Shown: positions 1-8,852 of the stretch, one piece after another
Layout of the letters: each line of letters starts with the position of its first letter
How positions within the stretch are numbered: position 1 is the first letter of the stretch
From: Candidatus Sulfotelmatobacter sp.
Lineage (GTDB): Bacteria > Vulcanimicrobiota > Vulcanimicrobiia > Vulcanimicrobiales > Vulcanimicrobiaceae
DNA: 64,000 nt
Assembly (NCBI GenBank): GCA_035504415.1
Contig: DATJRY010000017.1
Coordinates: 397,263-461,262 of the forward strand
Direction: 5' to 3'
Made by a program: the position numbers and the translations under genes
The notes under the pieces: model-generated
Databases searched by the model: none
Told to the model about the DNA's origin: nothing
Seen by the model: only the letters and a program-made list of their open reading frames with translations

Positions 1-1
1 C

Positions 2-136
2 GCGCCCGCGCCCGCGCACGATCTCGGCGGCGACCGCGCGCTGGCGCCCGCGATCGCGTCGCTGACGCGCCTGGTCCGCTCGGGCGCGTTCGCCGGCTAC
101 GCCGCCGAGCTGCTCCCGACGGCGGCGCCGGCGTGA
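2..136 (+). CDS. hutH: C-terminal end of a probable histidine ammonia-lyase (partial)
   Basis: Only the last 44 residues are in the window; the gene begins upstream. The tail has the pattern DLGGDRALAPAI followed by LVRSGAF, which resembles the DR-LAP-I...V-G ending of histidine ammonia-lyases (histidine to urocanate plus ammonia). The stop codon overlaps the GTG start of hutG (GTGA), so the two are translationally coupled, and other Hut genes lie within 9 kb. The identification rests on a short tail plus context and could be wrong; the reading frame itself is well supported by the coupling. Confidence 0.45.
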   Translation, partial: APAPAHDLGGDRALAPAIASLTRLVRSGAFAGYAAELLPTAAPA

Positions 137-951
137 GCGAGCACGCGGCCGAGCTGCGGCGCGGCGAGGGCGCGCTGGTGATCAGCGTCCCCCACGTCGG
201 GACCGAGCTGCCGCCGGCGCTGGCGGCGCGGCTGACCGACGCCGGGCGCACGCTGATCGACACCGATTGGTACGTCGACCGGCTCTATCCGTTCGCGCGC
301 GATCTCGACGCGACCGTGCTGTGCGCGCGGTGGTCGCGCTATCTGGTCGACGTCAACCGCGATCCGTCCGGCGCCTCGCTCTACCCCGGCCAGCGGACGA
401 CCTCGGTCTGCCCGATCGAGACGTTCGAGGGCCAGCCGCTCTACGCCGCGGGCGACGAGCCCGGTGCGGCCGAGATCGCGCAGCGCTGCGCCGGCGCGTT
501 CGAACCGTATCACGCCGCGCTGCGCGCCGAGCTCGAGCGGGTGCGCGCGTTGCACGGCTACGTGGTCCTGCTCGACGCGCACTCGATCTGGGGCCGGTTG
601 CCGCTGCTGTTCGAGGGCGAGCTGCCCGACCTCAATCTGGGCACCAACGACGGCCGCTCGTTGCCGCCCCGGATGCGCGAGTCGGCGCGCGTGGCCGCCG
701 AGGCGAGCACCTACTCCGTCGTCCTCGACGGACGCTTCAAGGGCGGTTTCATCACCCGCAGCTACGGGAAACCCGCCGACGGCGTCTACGCGATCCAGAT
801 CGAGCTGAACCAGCGGACGTACCTGGCCGACGGTTCGCGCACGGCGTGGGACGACGCCAAGGCCGCGCGGCTCTCGCGCGTCCTGCACCGCGTCTGTCAG
901 GCGCTGCTCGCGTCGGCTGCGACGCTGACCCACTCGCCCACCCACTCGTAA
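133..951 (+). CDS. hutG: N-formylglutamate amidohydrolase (HutG type)
   Basis: A 272-residue cytoplasmic enzyme of the N-formylglutamate amidohydrolase family, expected to split N-formylglutamate into glutamate and formate as the last step of the five-step histidine pathway. Visible family motifs are ISVPHVGTELP near residue 17, DTDWYVDRLY near 43, VDVNRDPSGASLYPGQ near 72 and LLDAHSIWG near 147, with RSYGKPA and IQIELNQRTYL towards the C-terminus; the length is usual for the family. The GTG start overlaps the stop of the preceding gene. It matches the HutF gene at 7526, because HutF makes exactly this substrate, so the organism appears to use the HutF-HutG route rather than direct formimidoylglutamate hydrolysis. 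Confidence 0.88.
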   Translation: MSEHAAELRRGEGALVISVPHVGTELPPALAARLTDAGRTLIDTDWYVDRLYPFARDLDATVLCARWSRYLVDVNRDPSGASLYPGQRTTSVCPIETFEGQPLYAAGDEPGAAEIAQRCAGAFEPYHAALRAELERVRALHGYVVLLDAHSIWGRLPLLFEGELPDLNLGTNDGRSLPPRMRESARVAAEASTYSVVLDGRFKGGFITRSYGKPADGVYAIQIELNQRTYLADGSRTAWDDAKAARLSRVLHRVCQALLASAATLTHSPTHS

Positions 952-967
952 GGAGAAGACCCGCTCC

Positions 968-1690
968 ATGGCTGACAAGCACTCGATCGCGCGTGCCGAG
1001 TTCGTTCCGTTCGGCGGCGACCGGCGCGCCTATTACGCGCTGCCGGCCGGCGCCGGCCCTTTCCCCGGCGTCCTGGTCTACCAAGAGGCGTTCGGCGTCA
1101 ACGAGTACATGCAGAGCGAAGTGCGGCGCTGCGCCGAGCACGGCTACGCGGCGATCGCGCCCGACTTGTTCCACGGTGAGGTCTTCCCGTACGAGTTCGA
1201 CAAGGTGTTGCCGAAGCTGCAGACGCTCACCGACGAGGGGATGCTGGCCGACGTCAACGACGCGATCGCGTTCCTCGACGCGCAGCCGCAGGTGGCCAAG
1301 AGCGCGCTGGGCGCGGTCGGCTTCTGCATGGGCGGCCGGCTCGCGTTTCTGTCGGCGGTCGCGCTGCCGCGCGTCGGCGCGGCCGTGTCGTTCTACGGCG
1401 GCGGCATCGCGCCGGATCAGCCGCGCCACTTCAAGCCGCTGGCCGATCGCGTCCCCGACGTGCACGGACGGCTGCTGCTGATCTACGGCGCCGACGATCA
1501 GTCGATCGCGCCGACCGAGCACGGCCGTTTGGCGCAAGCGCTCTCCGAGGCGAAGAAGGACTACGGCATCCGCGTCTATCCGGGCGCCGGCCACGGCTTC
1601 GCCTCGCGCGACCGGGAGAGCTATCGACCTGCGGTGGCGCAGGCCGCCTGGGACGAGACCTTCGCCGTCTTCGCGGCGACGTTGCGCTAG
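968..1690 (+). CDS. Dienelactone hydrolase family protein
   Basis: A 240-residue alpha/beta hydrolase of the dienelactone hydrolase type, probably cytoplasmic. The Cys nucleophile is visible in GFCMGGR (Cys120), with Glu40 in VYQEAFG, Asp177 in GADDQS and His209 in GAGHGF completing the arrangement known for carboxymethylenebutenolidase. An AGGAGA site lies just before the ATG. It starts 16 bp after hutG and is probably cotranscribed, but no step in histidine breakdown needs such an enzyme, so the substrate is unknown. The family also contains general esterases. Confidence 0.85.
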   Translation: MADKHSIARAEFVPFGGDRRAYYALPAGAGPFPGVLVYQEAFGVNEYMQSEVRRCAEHGYAAIAPDLFHGEVFPYEFDKVLPKLQTLTDEGMLADVNDAIAFLDAQPQVAKSALGAVGFCMGGRLAFLSAVALPRVGAAVSFYGGGIAPDQPRHFKPLADRVPDVHGRLLLIYGADDQSIAPTEHGRLAQALSEAKKDYGIRVYPGAGHGFASRDRESYRPAVAQAAWDETFAVFAATLR

Positions 1691-1792
1691 CGATACCGGT
1701 AGCCGGGCGTTCCCGGCAGGCGGGAACGCACGGCTCCGCCGCCGTCTTAACGGAGACCTGACGATCGGTCCGTTGGGGCGTGCGCCTGCTCG

Positions 1793-1807
1793 GCCGATCT
1801 TGAAGGC
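1793..1807 (+). promoter_or_regulatory. Possible leaderless promoter element of chemoreceptor 1
   Basis: The octamer GCCGATCT lies exactly 7 bp before the ATG. The same octamer with the same 7-bp spacing stands before the second chemoreceptor at 4070, although the rest of the two upstream regions differs. It resembles the -10 element of flagellar sigma-28 promoters (GCCGATAA), but I see no matching -35 TAAA element. Conservation of position is seen; promoter function is inference. Confidence 0.3.
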
Positions 1808-3904
1808 ATGAAGCTACGGATCGGCGCTCAAATCGGCGCGGGTTTCGCCGTGCCCATCGTCGCGCTCGCGGTCGTGCTGGCCGTCGTCTCGGTCTTGTTC
1901 GCGCACATGCAGCAGATGCGCGCCGACACGGTCGCCAAGCGCGACATCGCGCGCACCGTGCACGACTTCCAGTACAACAACCTGCTTCAGCGCTACGCGA
2001 CCGTGCGGCACACGCTCGGCATGAAGACGGCACCGCAGATGTTCGACGACGCGGTTGCCCGGGTCGGTGACGACCTCTCGAAGCTGCGCGCACAGTCGGC
2101 GAGCGTGCCGGGCCTGACGACGCTGATCGACGACGCGGGGCAGCGCAGCACCGGGATCACCGGCCGGCTGCGCACGATCTCGCAGATCATCAATCGCGAA
2201 AAAGCCGGTCTCGATCCGAACTCGGTCGAGTTCAAGACCATCGACGCGCATCGCGTCGCGATGCGCACGCAGAACGACGTCGACAACAAAGCCATCGACG
2301 CCGACATCGCCCAGATGTCGAGCATCACCTCGGCGGCGGAGGAGTCCTCGCAAGCCGCGCTCGACCGCGAGCTGCAGGAGATCTATCTCGGGATGCTGGC
2401 CCTGGGCGCGCTGACCGTGCTGGCGACGATCGTGCTGGCGGTGTGGCTGACCCGGCGCATCACCTCGCGCCTCGGGCGGGTCGCGCAGGCGCTGCGCGAC
2501 GTCGTCCGCGAGGATTTCGGGAGCCTCTCGAGCGCGATGCAGCGGCTGGCGCACGGTGACCTGCGCGGCGGCTTCCACTCGACGCGGCCGGCCATGGGTG
2601 CCGACGGCGGCGATGAGATCGCCGACCTCATCCGCAGCTACGACGAGCTGGCCGAAGGCATGACCGCCATCGCCGGCGAGGTCGACGCCGGTCTCTCGAA
2701 CCTGCGCCAGCTGATCACCGGCGTCGTCGGTGCCTCGCGCAACCTCGCGCTGGCCTCGGAGCAGACCTCCAGCGCGGCCAACCAAGCCTCGCGCGCGGTC
2801 GAGCAGATCGCACGGTCGGTCGACAGCGTCGCCACCGGCGCGCGCGACCAGGCCGAGCAGATCACGCGCGCCGGCGCGGCGATCGAAGAGCTGGCGCGCT
2901 CGGCGGAGATGATCGCCGACGGCGCGGTGCACCAAGCCGAGGCGATCGGCGTCGCGACGACCGGGATTCAGCGGCTCGACGACGGGATCGAATCGCTCTC
3001 GAGCCACGGCGGCGAGCTGGCGCGCTCGGCCCGCGACGCCTCGGAACAGTCCGACGGCGGCAGCGACGCGGTCGCCGCGACGCGCGACACGATGCAGAAG
3101 CTGCGCGGCGTCTCGCAAGGCGCCGCCGACGCGATGGTCGCGCTCGAAGGCCGGTCGACCCAGGTCGAAGAGATCGTGCGCGCGATCGAGGAGATCGCGG
3201 ATCAGACCAACCTGCTCGCGCTCAACGCCGCCATCGAAGCGGCGCGCGCCGGCGAGCACGGCCGCGGCTTCGCGGTCGTCGCCGACGAAGTCCGTAAGTT
3301 GGCGGAACGCTCGTCGCAGGCGACGCGCGAGATCTCGCAGATCCTCTCCGCGATCCGGCGCGAGACCGTCGCGGCCGCGGAGGCGATGCGCACCTCGGAC
3401 GCCTCGGTCGCGAGCGGTCTGAGCGTCGCCGAGCGCGCGGGGACCGCGCTCGAAGGCGTCGAGCGCGCCATCTCGGCGACGGCGTCCGTCGCGGAAGAGC
3501 TGGCGCGCCGCGCGCTGGCGATGCGCGAGGCCTCGCTGCAAGTCACGCAGAGCGTCGCGACGGCGTCGGCCGGCGTCGAAGAGAACGCCGCGGCGGCGAC
3601 GCAGATGAAGCAGACGACGCGCGACGTCAGCGCGGCGATCCTGCCGGTCGCGGCGGCGGCCGAAGAGCAGTCCGCGGCGGCACATCAAGCCGCGCTGGCG
3701 ACCAGCGAGCTGGCCTCGGGCGTGCAAGAAGTCGACGCGACGGCGCGCTCGTTGCGCGACGAGGCCGAGCGCCTCGACGCGCTGGTCGCGCGCTTCGTCG
3801 TCGAGGGCGAGGGGACGGCCAAGCCGGCCGACGCGCGGCTGTCGCGCGCGGAGCACCTCCACCTGGTCGTCTCGACGCCGGAACGCGCGGCGCTGGCCGG
3901 CTGA
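1808..3904 (+). CDS. Methyl-accepting chemotaxis protein 1
   Basis: A 698-residue transmembrane chemoreceptor. It has an N-terminal membrane segment (about residues 10-33), a periplasmic sensor of roughly 155 residues that looks like a four-helix bundle, a second membrane segment (about 192-216, ending in TRRI), a HAMP region and a long cytoplasmic signalling domain. The hairpin tip for CheA/CheW binding is canonical: [20 protein letters not shown] followed by [19 protein letters not shown] see no C-terminal CheR/CheB pentapeptide. The next gene is a close paralogue: the signalling halves are nearly identical while the sensor halves differ, as expected after tandem duplication with diverging ligand specificity. 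No other chemotaxis gene is in the window. Confidence 0.93.
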   Translation: MKLRIGAQIGAGFAVPIVALAVVLAVVSVLFAHMQQMRADTVAKRDIARTVHDFQYNNLLQRYATVRHTLGMKTAPQMFDDAVARVGDDLSKLRAQSASVPGLTTLIDDAGQRSTGITGRLRTISQIINREKAGLDPNSVEFKTIDAHRVAMRTQNDVDNKAIDADIAQMSSITSAAEESSQAALDRELQEIYLGMLALGALTVLATIVLAVWLTRRITSRLGRVAQALRDVVREDFGSLSSAMQRLAHGDLRGGFHSTRPAMGADGGDEIADLIRSYDELAEGMTAIAGEVDAGLSNLRQLITGVVGASRNLALASEQTSSAANQASRAVEQIARSVDSVATGARDQAEQITRAGAAIEELARSAEMIADGAVHQAEAIGVATTGIQRLDDGIESLSSHGGELARSARDASEQSDGGSDAVAATRDTMQKLRGVSQGAADAMVALEGRSTQVEEIVRAIEEIADQTNLLALNAAIEAARAGEHGRGFAVVADEVRKLAERSSQATREISQILSAIRRETVAAAEAMRTSDASVASGLSVAERAGTALEGVERAISATASVAEELARRALAMREASLQVTQSVATASAGVEENAAAATQMKQTTRDVSAAILPVAAAAEEQSAAAHQAALATSELASGVQEVDATARSLRDEAERLDALVARFVVEGEGTAKPADARLSRAEHLHLVVSTPERAALAG

Positions 3905-4069
3905 CCGATCGCCGCGGGTTGAAGCCGGCCGGGATGGGGTTGGGCAGGTCGGCGTCGGTCGGCCGCATCCCGATCGCGCGGCTCGCGACTCCGTCAAGAG
4001 AACTGAACCGGCGCTTGATCATCGCTTGACGCAAGTCCCCGCTTTCGGCACCGTCCGCGTGCTTGCCCA

Positions 4070-4084
4070 GCCGATCTTTCTCGT
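4070..4084 (+). promoter_or_regulatory. Possible leaderless promoter element of chemoreceptor 2
   Basis: GCCGATCT followed by exactly 7 bp and the ATG, the same arrangement as before chemoreceptor 1. The 180 bp between the two receptors otherwise show no strong terminator and no recognisable -35, so separate transcription is suggested by this repeated element only. Confidence 0.3.
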
Positions 4085-6145
4085 ATGAAGCTTCGCATCG
4101 CGGCGCAGGTGGCCGTGCCCGTGGCCGTTCCGATTCTGGCCCTGGCGTGCACGCTGGGGGCGGTCTGGGTGCTGTTCGGGCAGCTGCAGTCGCTCCAGAC
4201 CGATTCGCGTGCCAAGCGCGACATCGCGCGCAGCGTCCACGACACGGAGCTGCGGACCTGGCAGCTGCGCTACGCGCTGGTGCGCTACTCGGTCGGTGCC
4301 GCCAACGCGCTGCCGATGTTCAACCAGGCTTCGGACCGGCTCGACAAGGACGTCGACGAGCTCGGGCCGCAACTGCGCAACGAGCCCGACATGGCGCTGA
4401 TCTACGCCGACTTGAAGCAGCACGTCGGCTCGCTGTCCGGCCGGCTGCACATGACGCTCGGCCTGATCGGACGCCAGCAGCGGCTCGATCGCAACTCGGC
4501 GGCCTACAAGGCCATCGATCGCGAGCGTGCCGGGTACCGCAAGGCGACCGATGCGGACGCGAACGGCATCGACGACGACATCGGCCAGCTCACCGCGATG
4601 ACCGACGGCGACGAAGCCGACGCGCGCGCGACCTTCGACGGCCGCTTGCGCGCGGTGGAGCTGGGGCTGATCGCGCTCGGCCTGGCCGCACTGCTGCTGA
4701 CGGTCGGCATCACCCTGGTGCTGACGCGCCGCATCGCCGCGCGCTTGGCGCGCGTCGCGCAAGCGCTGCGCGCGGTCGTCACCGAGGACTTCGCGGGGCT
4801 CTCGTACGCCGTCCGCGGCCTGGCCGAGGGCAACCTGTGCGGCAGCTTCACGTCGGCGCGCGAGCCGATCGGCGACGTCGGCGGCGACGAGATCGCCGAG
4901 GTCGTGCGCAGCTACGACGAGCTGGCCGAAGGGCTGGGGCAGCTCGCGCTCGAGGTCGACGCGGGTCTGGCGAACCTGCGCTCGCTGATCGCCGGCGTCG
5001 TCGGCGCGTCGCGCAGCCTCGCGCTGGCCTCGGAGCAGACGTCCAGCGCGGCCAACGAAGCTTCGCGCGCGGTCGAGCAGATCGCGCGCTCGGTCGACAG
5101 CGTCGCCACCGGTGCGCGCGATCAGGCCGAGCAGATCGCGCGCGCGGGCGCGGCGATCGAAGAGCTGGCCCGTTCGGCCGAGTCGATCGCCGAGGGCGCG
5201 GCCCATCAGGCCGAAGCGATCGGCGTCGCCACCACCGGGATCGGGCAGCTGGACGACGGGATCGAGTCGCTCTCGAGCCACGGCGGCGAGCTGGCGCGCT
5301 CGGCGCGCGACGCCTCGGAACAGTCGGGCGGCGGCAGCGACGCGGTCGCCGCCACCCGCGCCACGATGGAGAACCTGCGCGGCGTCTCGCAGGGCGCCGC
5401 CGACGCGATGCTCGCGCTCGAAGGGCGTTCGGCGCAGGTCGGCGAGATCGTGCGCGCGATCGAGGAGATCGCGGATCAGACCAACCTGCTCGCGCTCAAC
5501 GCCGCCATCGAAGCGGCGCGCGCCGGCGAGCACGGCCGCGGCTTCGCCGTCGTCGCCGACGAGGTCCGCAAGCTGGCCGAGCGTTCGTCCGAAGCGACGC
5601 GCGAGATCTCGCAGATCCTCTCCGCGATCCGGCGCGAAACCGTGGCCGCCGCGGAAGCGATGCGCACCTCGGACGCCTCGGTGGCGAGCGGTCTGAACGT
5701 CGCCGAGCGTGCCGGCACGGCCCTCGAGGGCGTCGAGCGTGCGATCTCCGCGACCACCGCGGTCGCGGAAGAGCTGGCGCGGCGGGCACTCGCGATGCGC
5801 GAGGCCTCGCTGCAGGTCACGCAGAGCGTCGCCACCGCCTCGGCGGGGGTCGAGCAGAACGCGGCCGCCGCGACGCAGATGAAAGTCACCACGCGCGACG
5901 TCAGCGCGGCGATCCTGCCGGTCGCGGCGGCGGCCGAAGAGCAGTCCGCGGCGGCACATCAAGCCGCGCTGGCGACCAGCGAGCTGGCCTCGGGCGTGCA
6001 AGAGGTCGACGCGACGGCGCGCTCGCTGCGCGAGCAAGCCGAAGCGCTCGACGCGTTGGTCGCGCACTTCGTCGTCGAGGAGAAATCGGCGCCGCTGCAG
6101 CCGCCGCAGGCCGGCGACGTCCCCTTCCTGCGGCTCGTCAGTTGA
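4085..6145 (+). CDS. Methyl-accepting chemotaxis protein 2
   Basis: A 686-residue paralogue of the preceding gene with the same plan: membrane segment (about 10-33), helical periplasmic sensor, second membrane segment ending at TRRI, HAMP, and a methyl-accepting signalling domain with the same hairpin tip ([20 protein letters not shown]). The sensor region shares the KRDIAR-VHD start and the spacing of its helices but differs widely in residues, so the ligand is probably different. Its placement between hutG and hutI makes histidine-related compounds possible ligands, but this is guesswork from position. No terminal pentapeptide tether is seen. Confidence 0.93.
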   Translation: MKLRIAAQVAVPVAVPILALACTLGAVWVLFGQLQSLQTDSRAKRDIARSVHDTELRTWQLRYALVRYSVGAANALPMFNQASDRLDKDVDELGPQLRNEPDMALIYADLKQHVGSLSGRLHMTLGLIGRQQRLDRNSAAYKAIDRERAGYRKATDADANGIDDDIGQLTAMTDGDEADARATFDGRLRAVELGLIALGLAALLLTVGITLVLTRRIAARLARVAQALRAVVTEDFAGLSYAVRGLAEGNLCGSFTSAREPIGDVGGDEIAEVVRSYDELAEGLGQLALEVDAGLANLRSLIAGVVGASRSLALASEQTSSAANEASRAVEQIARSVDSVATGARDQAEQIARAGAAIEELARSAESIAEGAAHQAEAIGVATTGIGQLDDGIESLSSHGGELARSARDASEQSGGGSDAVAATRATMENLRGVSQGAADAMLALEGRSAQVGEIVRAIEEIADQTNLLALNAAIEAARAGEHGRGFAVVADEVRKLAERSSEATREISQILSAIRRETVAAAEAMRTSDASVASGLNVAERAGTALEGVERAISATTAVAEELARRALAMREASLQVTQSVATASAGVEQNAAAATQMKVTTRDVSAAILPVAAAAEEQSAAAHQAALATSELASGVQEVDATARSLREQAEALDALVAHFVVEEKSAPLQPPQAGDVPFLRLVS

Positions 6146-6276
6146 GCCGGCACCCGTCGGCGGCGCACGCCTTGGAAGGCGCCTTCGTGCTGAGTGCGGC
6201 GCTGGTGTCGGCGCAGCTGCACGCGCGCACGCCGGTGCCGAACGGGACCGGGCCCGAGGCGCGCTTGCGCAGCGCG

Positions 6277-7527
6277 TTAGCGGCGTTCGAGAACGCGCTC
6301 GACCGCGTGCTCCCGGCCGGCCACGACGACGCCCGCGCAGCGGTGCGTTCCCAGCCAATAGCATAGCTCGGCCGGCTGCGCGACCTCCCAGAGCGCCAGA
6401 TCGCAGCGCGCGCCGACCCGCAACTCGCCGCGATCGCGCAGGCCCAGCGCGCGCGCCGCGTTGCGCGTGACGCCGGCCAGCGCCTCGTGCGGCGCCAGCC
6501 CCCACAGCACGCAGGCCAAGTTCATCGCCGTCGGCAGCGTGCCGACCGGCGAGGTCCCGGGGTTGCAGTCCGTCGCCAGCGCGATCGGAACGCCGTGCGC
6601 ACGCAGCGCCGCCAGTGGCGGCGCGACGGTTTCGCGCAAGTAGTGGAACGCGCCCGGCAGCAGCACGGCGACCGTCCCCGCCGCCGCCAGCGCGGCGACG
6701 CCGCCTTCCTCGGTGTGCTCGAGGTGGTCGGCCGAGAGCGCGCCGTGCGCGGCGGCGAGCAGCGCGCCGCCGGTGTCCTCGAGCTGATCGGCGTGGACCT
6801 TCACCGCCAACCCGTGCGCGCGCGCGGCCTCGAGCACGCGCGCGCTCTCGGCCGCGTCGAACGCGATCCCCTCGCAGAAAACGTCGACCGCGTCGGCCAA
6901 CCGCTCACGCGCGACGCGCGGGATCATCGTCTCGCACACCAGCGCGACGTACTCGGCGCGGCGCGCCGCGTAGTCGGGCGGCACGACGTGCGCGCCCAGA
7001 TACGTCGTGCGCACGCTGATGCCCAGCTCGCCGCCCAGCCGGCGGCCGACGCGCAGCAGGCGCAGCTCGGTCTCGACGTCGAGCCCGTAGCCGGACTTGC
7101 TCTCGAGGGTCGTCGTCCCGCTCGCGATCATCGCGCGCACGCGCTCCGCGGCGGCGGCGAAGAGCGTCGCTTCGTCGCTCGCGCGCGTGCGGGCGACCGT
7201 GTACGCGATGCCGCTGCCGCCCTGCGCCGCGTCGGCGTAGCGCTGGCCGGCGACGCGCCGCGCGAAATCGTCGATCCGGTCGCCGCCGAACACGACGTGC
7301 GTGTGCGGATCGATCAGGCCGGGCGTGATCCAGCGGCCGCCGGCATCGATCACGCGCGCGCCGCGCGCGGCGGACGCGGCGGGAAGCTCCGCGCGCGGTC
7401 CGATCCACACGATCGCACCCTCGCGTGCCGCGAGCGCACCGTCGTCGATCGTGCCGTAGGGATCGGCGCCGGGCGTCATCGTCGCGAGCCGGGCGTTCAC
7501 CCACAGCGTGTCGTACGAGGTCACCAT
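6277..7527 (-). CDS. hutI: Imidazolonepropionase
   Basis: A 416-residue amidohydrolase that opens the ring of 4-imidazolone-5-propionate to N-formimidoylglutamate, the third step of histidine breakdown. The metal-binding HTHVVFGG motif follows ITPGLIDP near the N-terminus; GTTTLESKSGYGLD, the HADQ metal motif, ALSADHLEHT and LATDCNPGTSP follow in the order usual for HutI. I chose the ATG at 7527 because the homologous region begins there (VNARLATM); a longer in-frame extension upstream lies wholly inside hutF. Its ATG and the hutF ATG share the four bases CATG, so neither gene has its own upstream gap. The C-terminal end has VVVAGREHAVE, a normal HutI ending. Confidence 0.93.
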   Translation of the reverse strand: MVTSYDTLWVNARLATMTPGADPYGTIDDGALAAREGAIVWIGPRAELPAASAARGARVIDAGGRWITPGLIDPHTHVVFGGDRIDDFARRVAGQRYADAAQGGSGIAYTVARTRASDEATLFAAAAERVRAMIASGTTTLESKSGYGLDVETELRLLRVGRRLGGELGISVRTTYLGAHVVPPDYAARRAEYVALVCETMIPRVARERLADAVDVFCEGIAFDAAESARVLEAARAHGLAVKVHADQLEDTGGALLAAAHGALSADHLEHTEEGGVAALAAAGTVAVLLPGAFHYLRETVAPPLAALRAHGVPIALATDCNPGTSPVGTLPTAMNLACVLWGLAPHEALAGVTRNAARALGLRDRGELRVGARCDLALWEVAQPAELCYWLGTHRCAGVVVAGREHAVERVLERR

Positions 7528-8815
7528 GCGGCTCTTCGCGCGTGAAGCGTTCCTCCCCGGGGGCTGGGCCCCCGACGTCGCGTTCGAGCTGGCCGCCGAC
7601 GGGACGATCCTGACGGTCGAGCCGGGCACCGAGCCGGGCGGCGCGGAGGTGATCGACGGGCCGGTCATGCCGGGGATGCCGAACCTGCACTCGCACGCGT
7701 TCCAGCGCGCGATGGCCGGGACGGCCGAGCGGCGCGGTGTCGGCGGCGACGACTTCTGGGGCTGGCGCCAGACGATGTACGCGCTGGCGAACCGGCTCGA
7801 TCCCGACGCGCTGCGCGCGCTGGCGGCCGACGTCTACCGCGCGATGGTGGCCGCCGGCTACACCGCCGTCGCCGAGTTCCACTATCTCCATCGCGATGCG
7901 AACGGAGCCTGGTACGCCGATCGCGCGATCATGGCGCGCGCGCTGGTCGAGGCCGCACGCGAGGCGGGGATCGCGATCTGCCTGCTGCCAGCGCTCTACG
8001 CGCACGCCGACATCGGCGGCGCACCGTTGCGCGAGGAGCAGCGCCGCTTCGCGATCGATGTCGACGACGTGCTCGAGATCGCGCGCACGCTGCGCGCCGA
8101 CTACGCGCGCGATCCCGACGTCGTCGTCGGCGCCTGTGCGCACTCGCTGCGCGCGGTCACGCCCGAGCAGCTGCGCGCGCTGCTGGCCGGCTCGCCGTCC
8201 GACGTGCCGGTCCACGTGCACGCGGCGGAGCAGTTGCGCGAGGTCGAGGCGGTGCGCGCCGCGTTGGGCGCCGCGCCGGTCGCCTGGCTGCTCGACAACT
8301 TCGCGGTCGACGCGCGCTGGTGTCTGGTCCACGCGACGCACCTCGAAGACGCCGAGCGCGACGCGCTGGCGCGCAGCGGCGCCGTCGCCGGCCTGTGCCC
8401 GACGACCGAAGCGAACCTGGGCGACGGGCTGTTCCCGCTGCACCCGTACCTCGCCGCGCGCGGCGCGATCGGGGTCGGTTCCGACAGCAACGTCTCGCTG
8501 GCGCCGGCCGAGGAGCTGCGCTGGCTCGAGTACGGCCAGCGGCTCACCCAACGCCGGCGCATCGTCGCCGCGCTCGATCCCGGCGCCTCGGCCGGCGAGA
8601 CGCTCTACGCGCGCGCCGCCGCGGGCGGTGCCCAGGCGTGCGGCTTCGCCGCCGGCGCGCTGGCACCGGGTAACCGCGCCGACCTGATCGTGCTCGACGA
8701 CACGATCCCGCCGCTGGCGGGCGCGCCGCCCAGCGAGCTCGTCGACCGCTACGTCTTCGCCAGCGACCGCGCGCAGCCGCTGCGCGTCATGATCCGCGGC
8801 CGCTGGCGCACGTAG
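7526..8815 (+). CDS. hutF: Formimidoylglutamate deiminase
   Basis: A 429-residue amidohydrolase expected to convert N-formimidoylglutamate to N-formylglutamate and ammonia. Evidence is PGMPNLHSHAFQRAMAG with the metal-binding HSH near residue 60, AEFHYLHRD, the VHVHAAEQ segment and GSDSNVSLAPAEELRWLEYG, all typical of HutF. I take the ATG at 7526, preceded by GAGG six bases upstream, rather than a GTG six codons earlier. Together with hutI and hutG it gives a nearly complete HutF-HutG pathway; urocanase is not in the window. Divergent from hutI with overlapping start codons. Confidence 0.93.
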   Translation: MRLFAREAFLPGGWAPDVAFELAADGTILTVEPGTEPGGAEVIDGPVMPGMPNLHSHAFQRAMAGTAERRGVGGDDFWGWRQTMYALANRLDPDALRALAADVYRAMVAAGYTAVAEFHYLHRDANGAWYADRAIMARALVEAAREAGIAICLLPALYAHADIGGAPLREEQRRFAIDVDDVLEIARTLRADYARDPDVVVGACAHSLRAVTPEQLRALLAGSPSDVPVHVHAAEQLREVEAVRAALGAAPVAWLLDNFAVDARWCLVHATHLEDAERDALARSGAVAGLCPTTEANLGDGLFPLHPYLAARGAIGVGSDSNVSLAPAEELRWLEYGQRLTQRRRIVAALDPGASAGETLYARAAAGGAQACGFAAGALAPGNRADLIVLDDTIPPLAGAPPSELVDRYVFASDRAQPLRVMIRGRWRT

Positions 8816-8852
8816 GAGCCGGAGTTCGGCGGCTGGTGGGTACGAACGAGCG

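Noticed and set aside
1793..1800. Firm sigma-28 promoter call for the chemoreceptors
   Set aside because: Only the -10-like part is present; no TAAA-type -35 at the right distance in either copy, so I report it only as a shared element.
6142..6366. Possible 74-residue gene starting at TTG after chemoreceptor 2
   Set aside because: Starts at TTG over the previous stop, overlaps the 3' end of hutI by 90 bp, has no recognised motif and no ribosome site.
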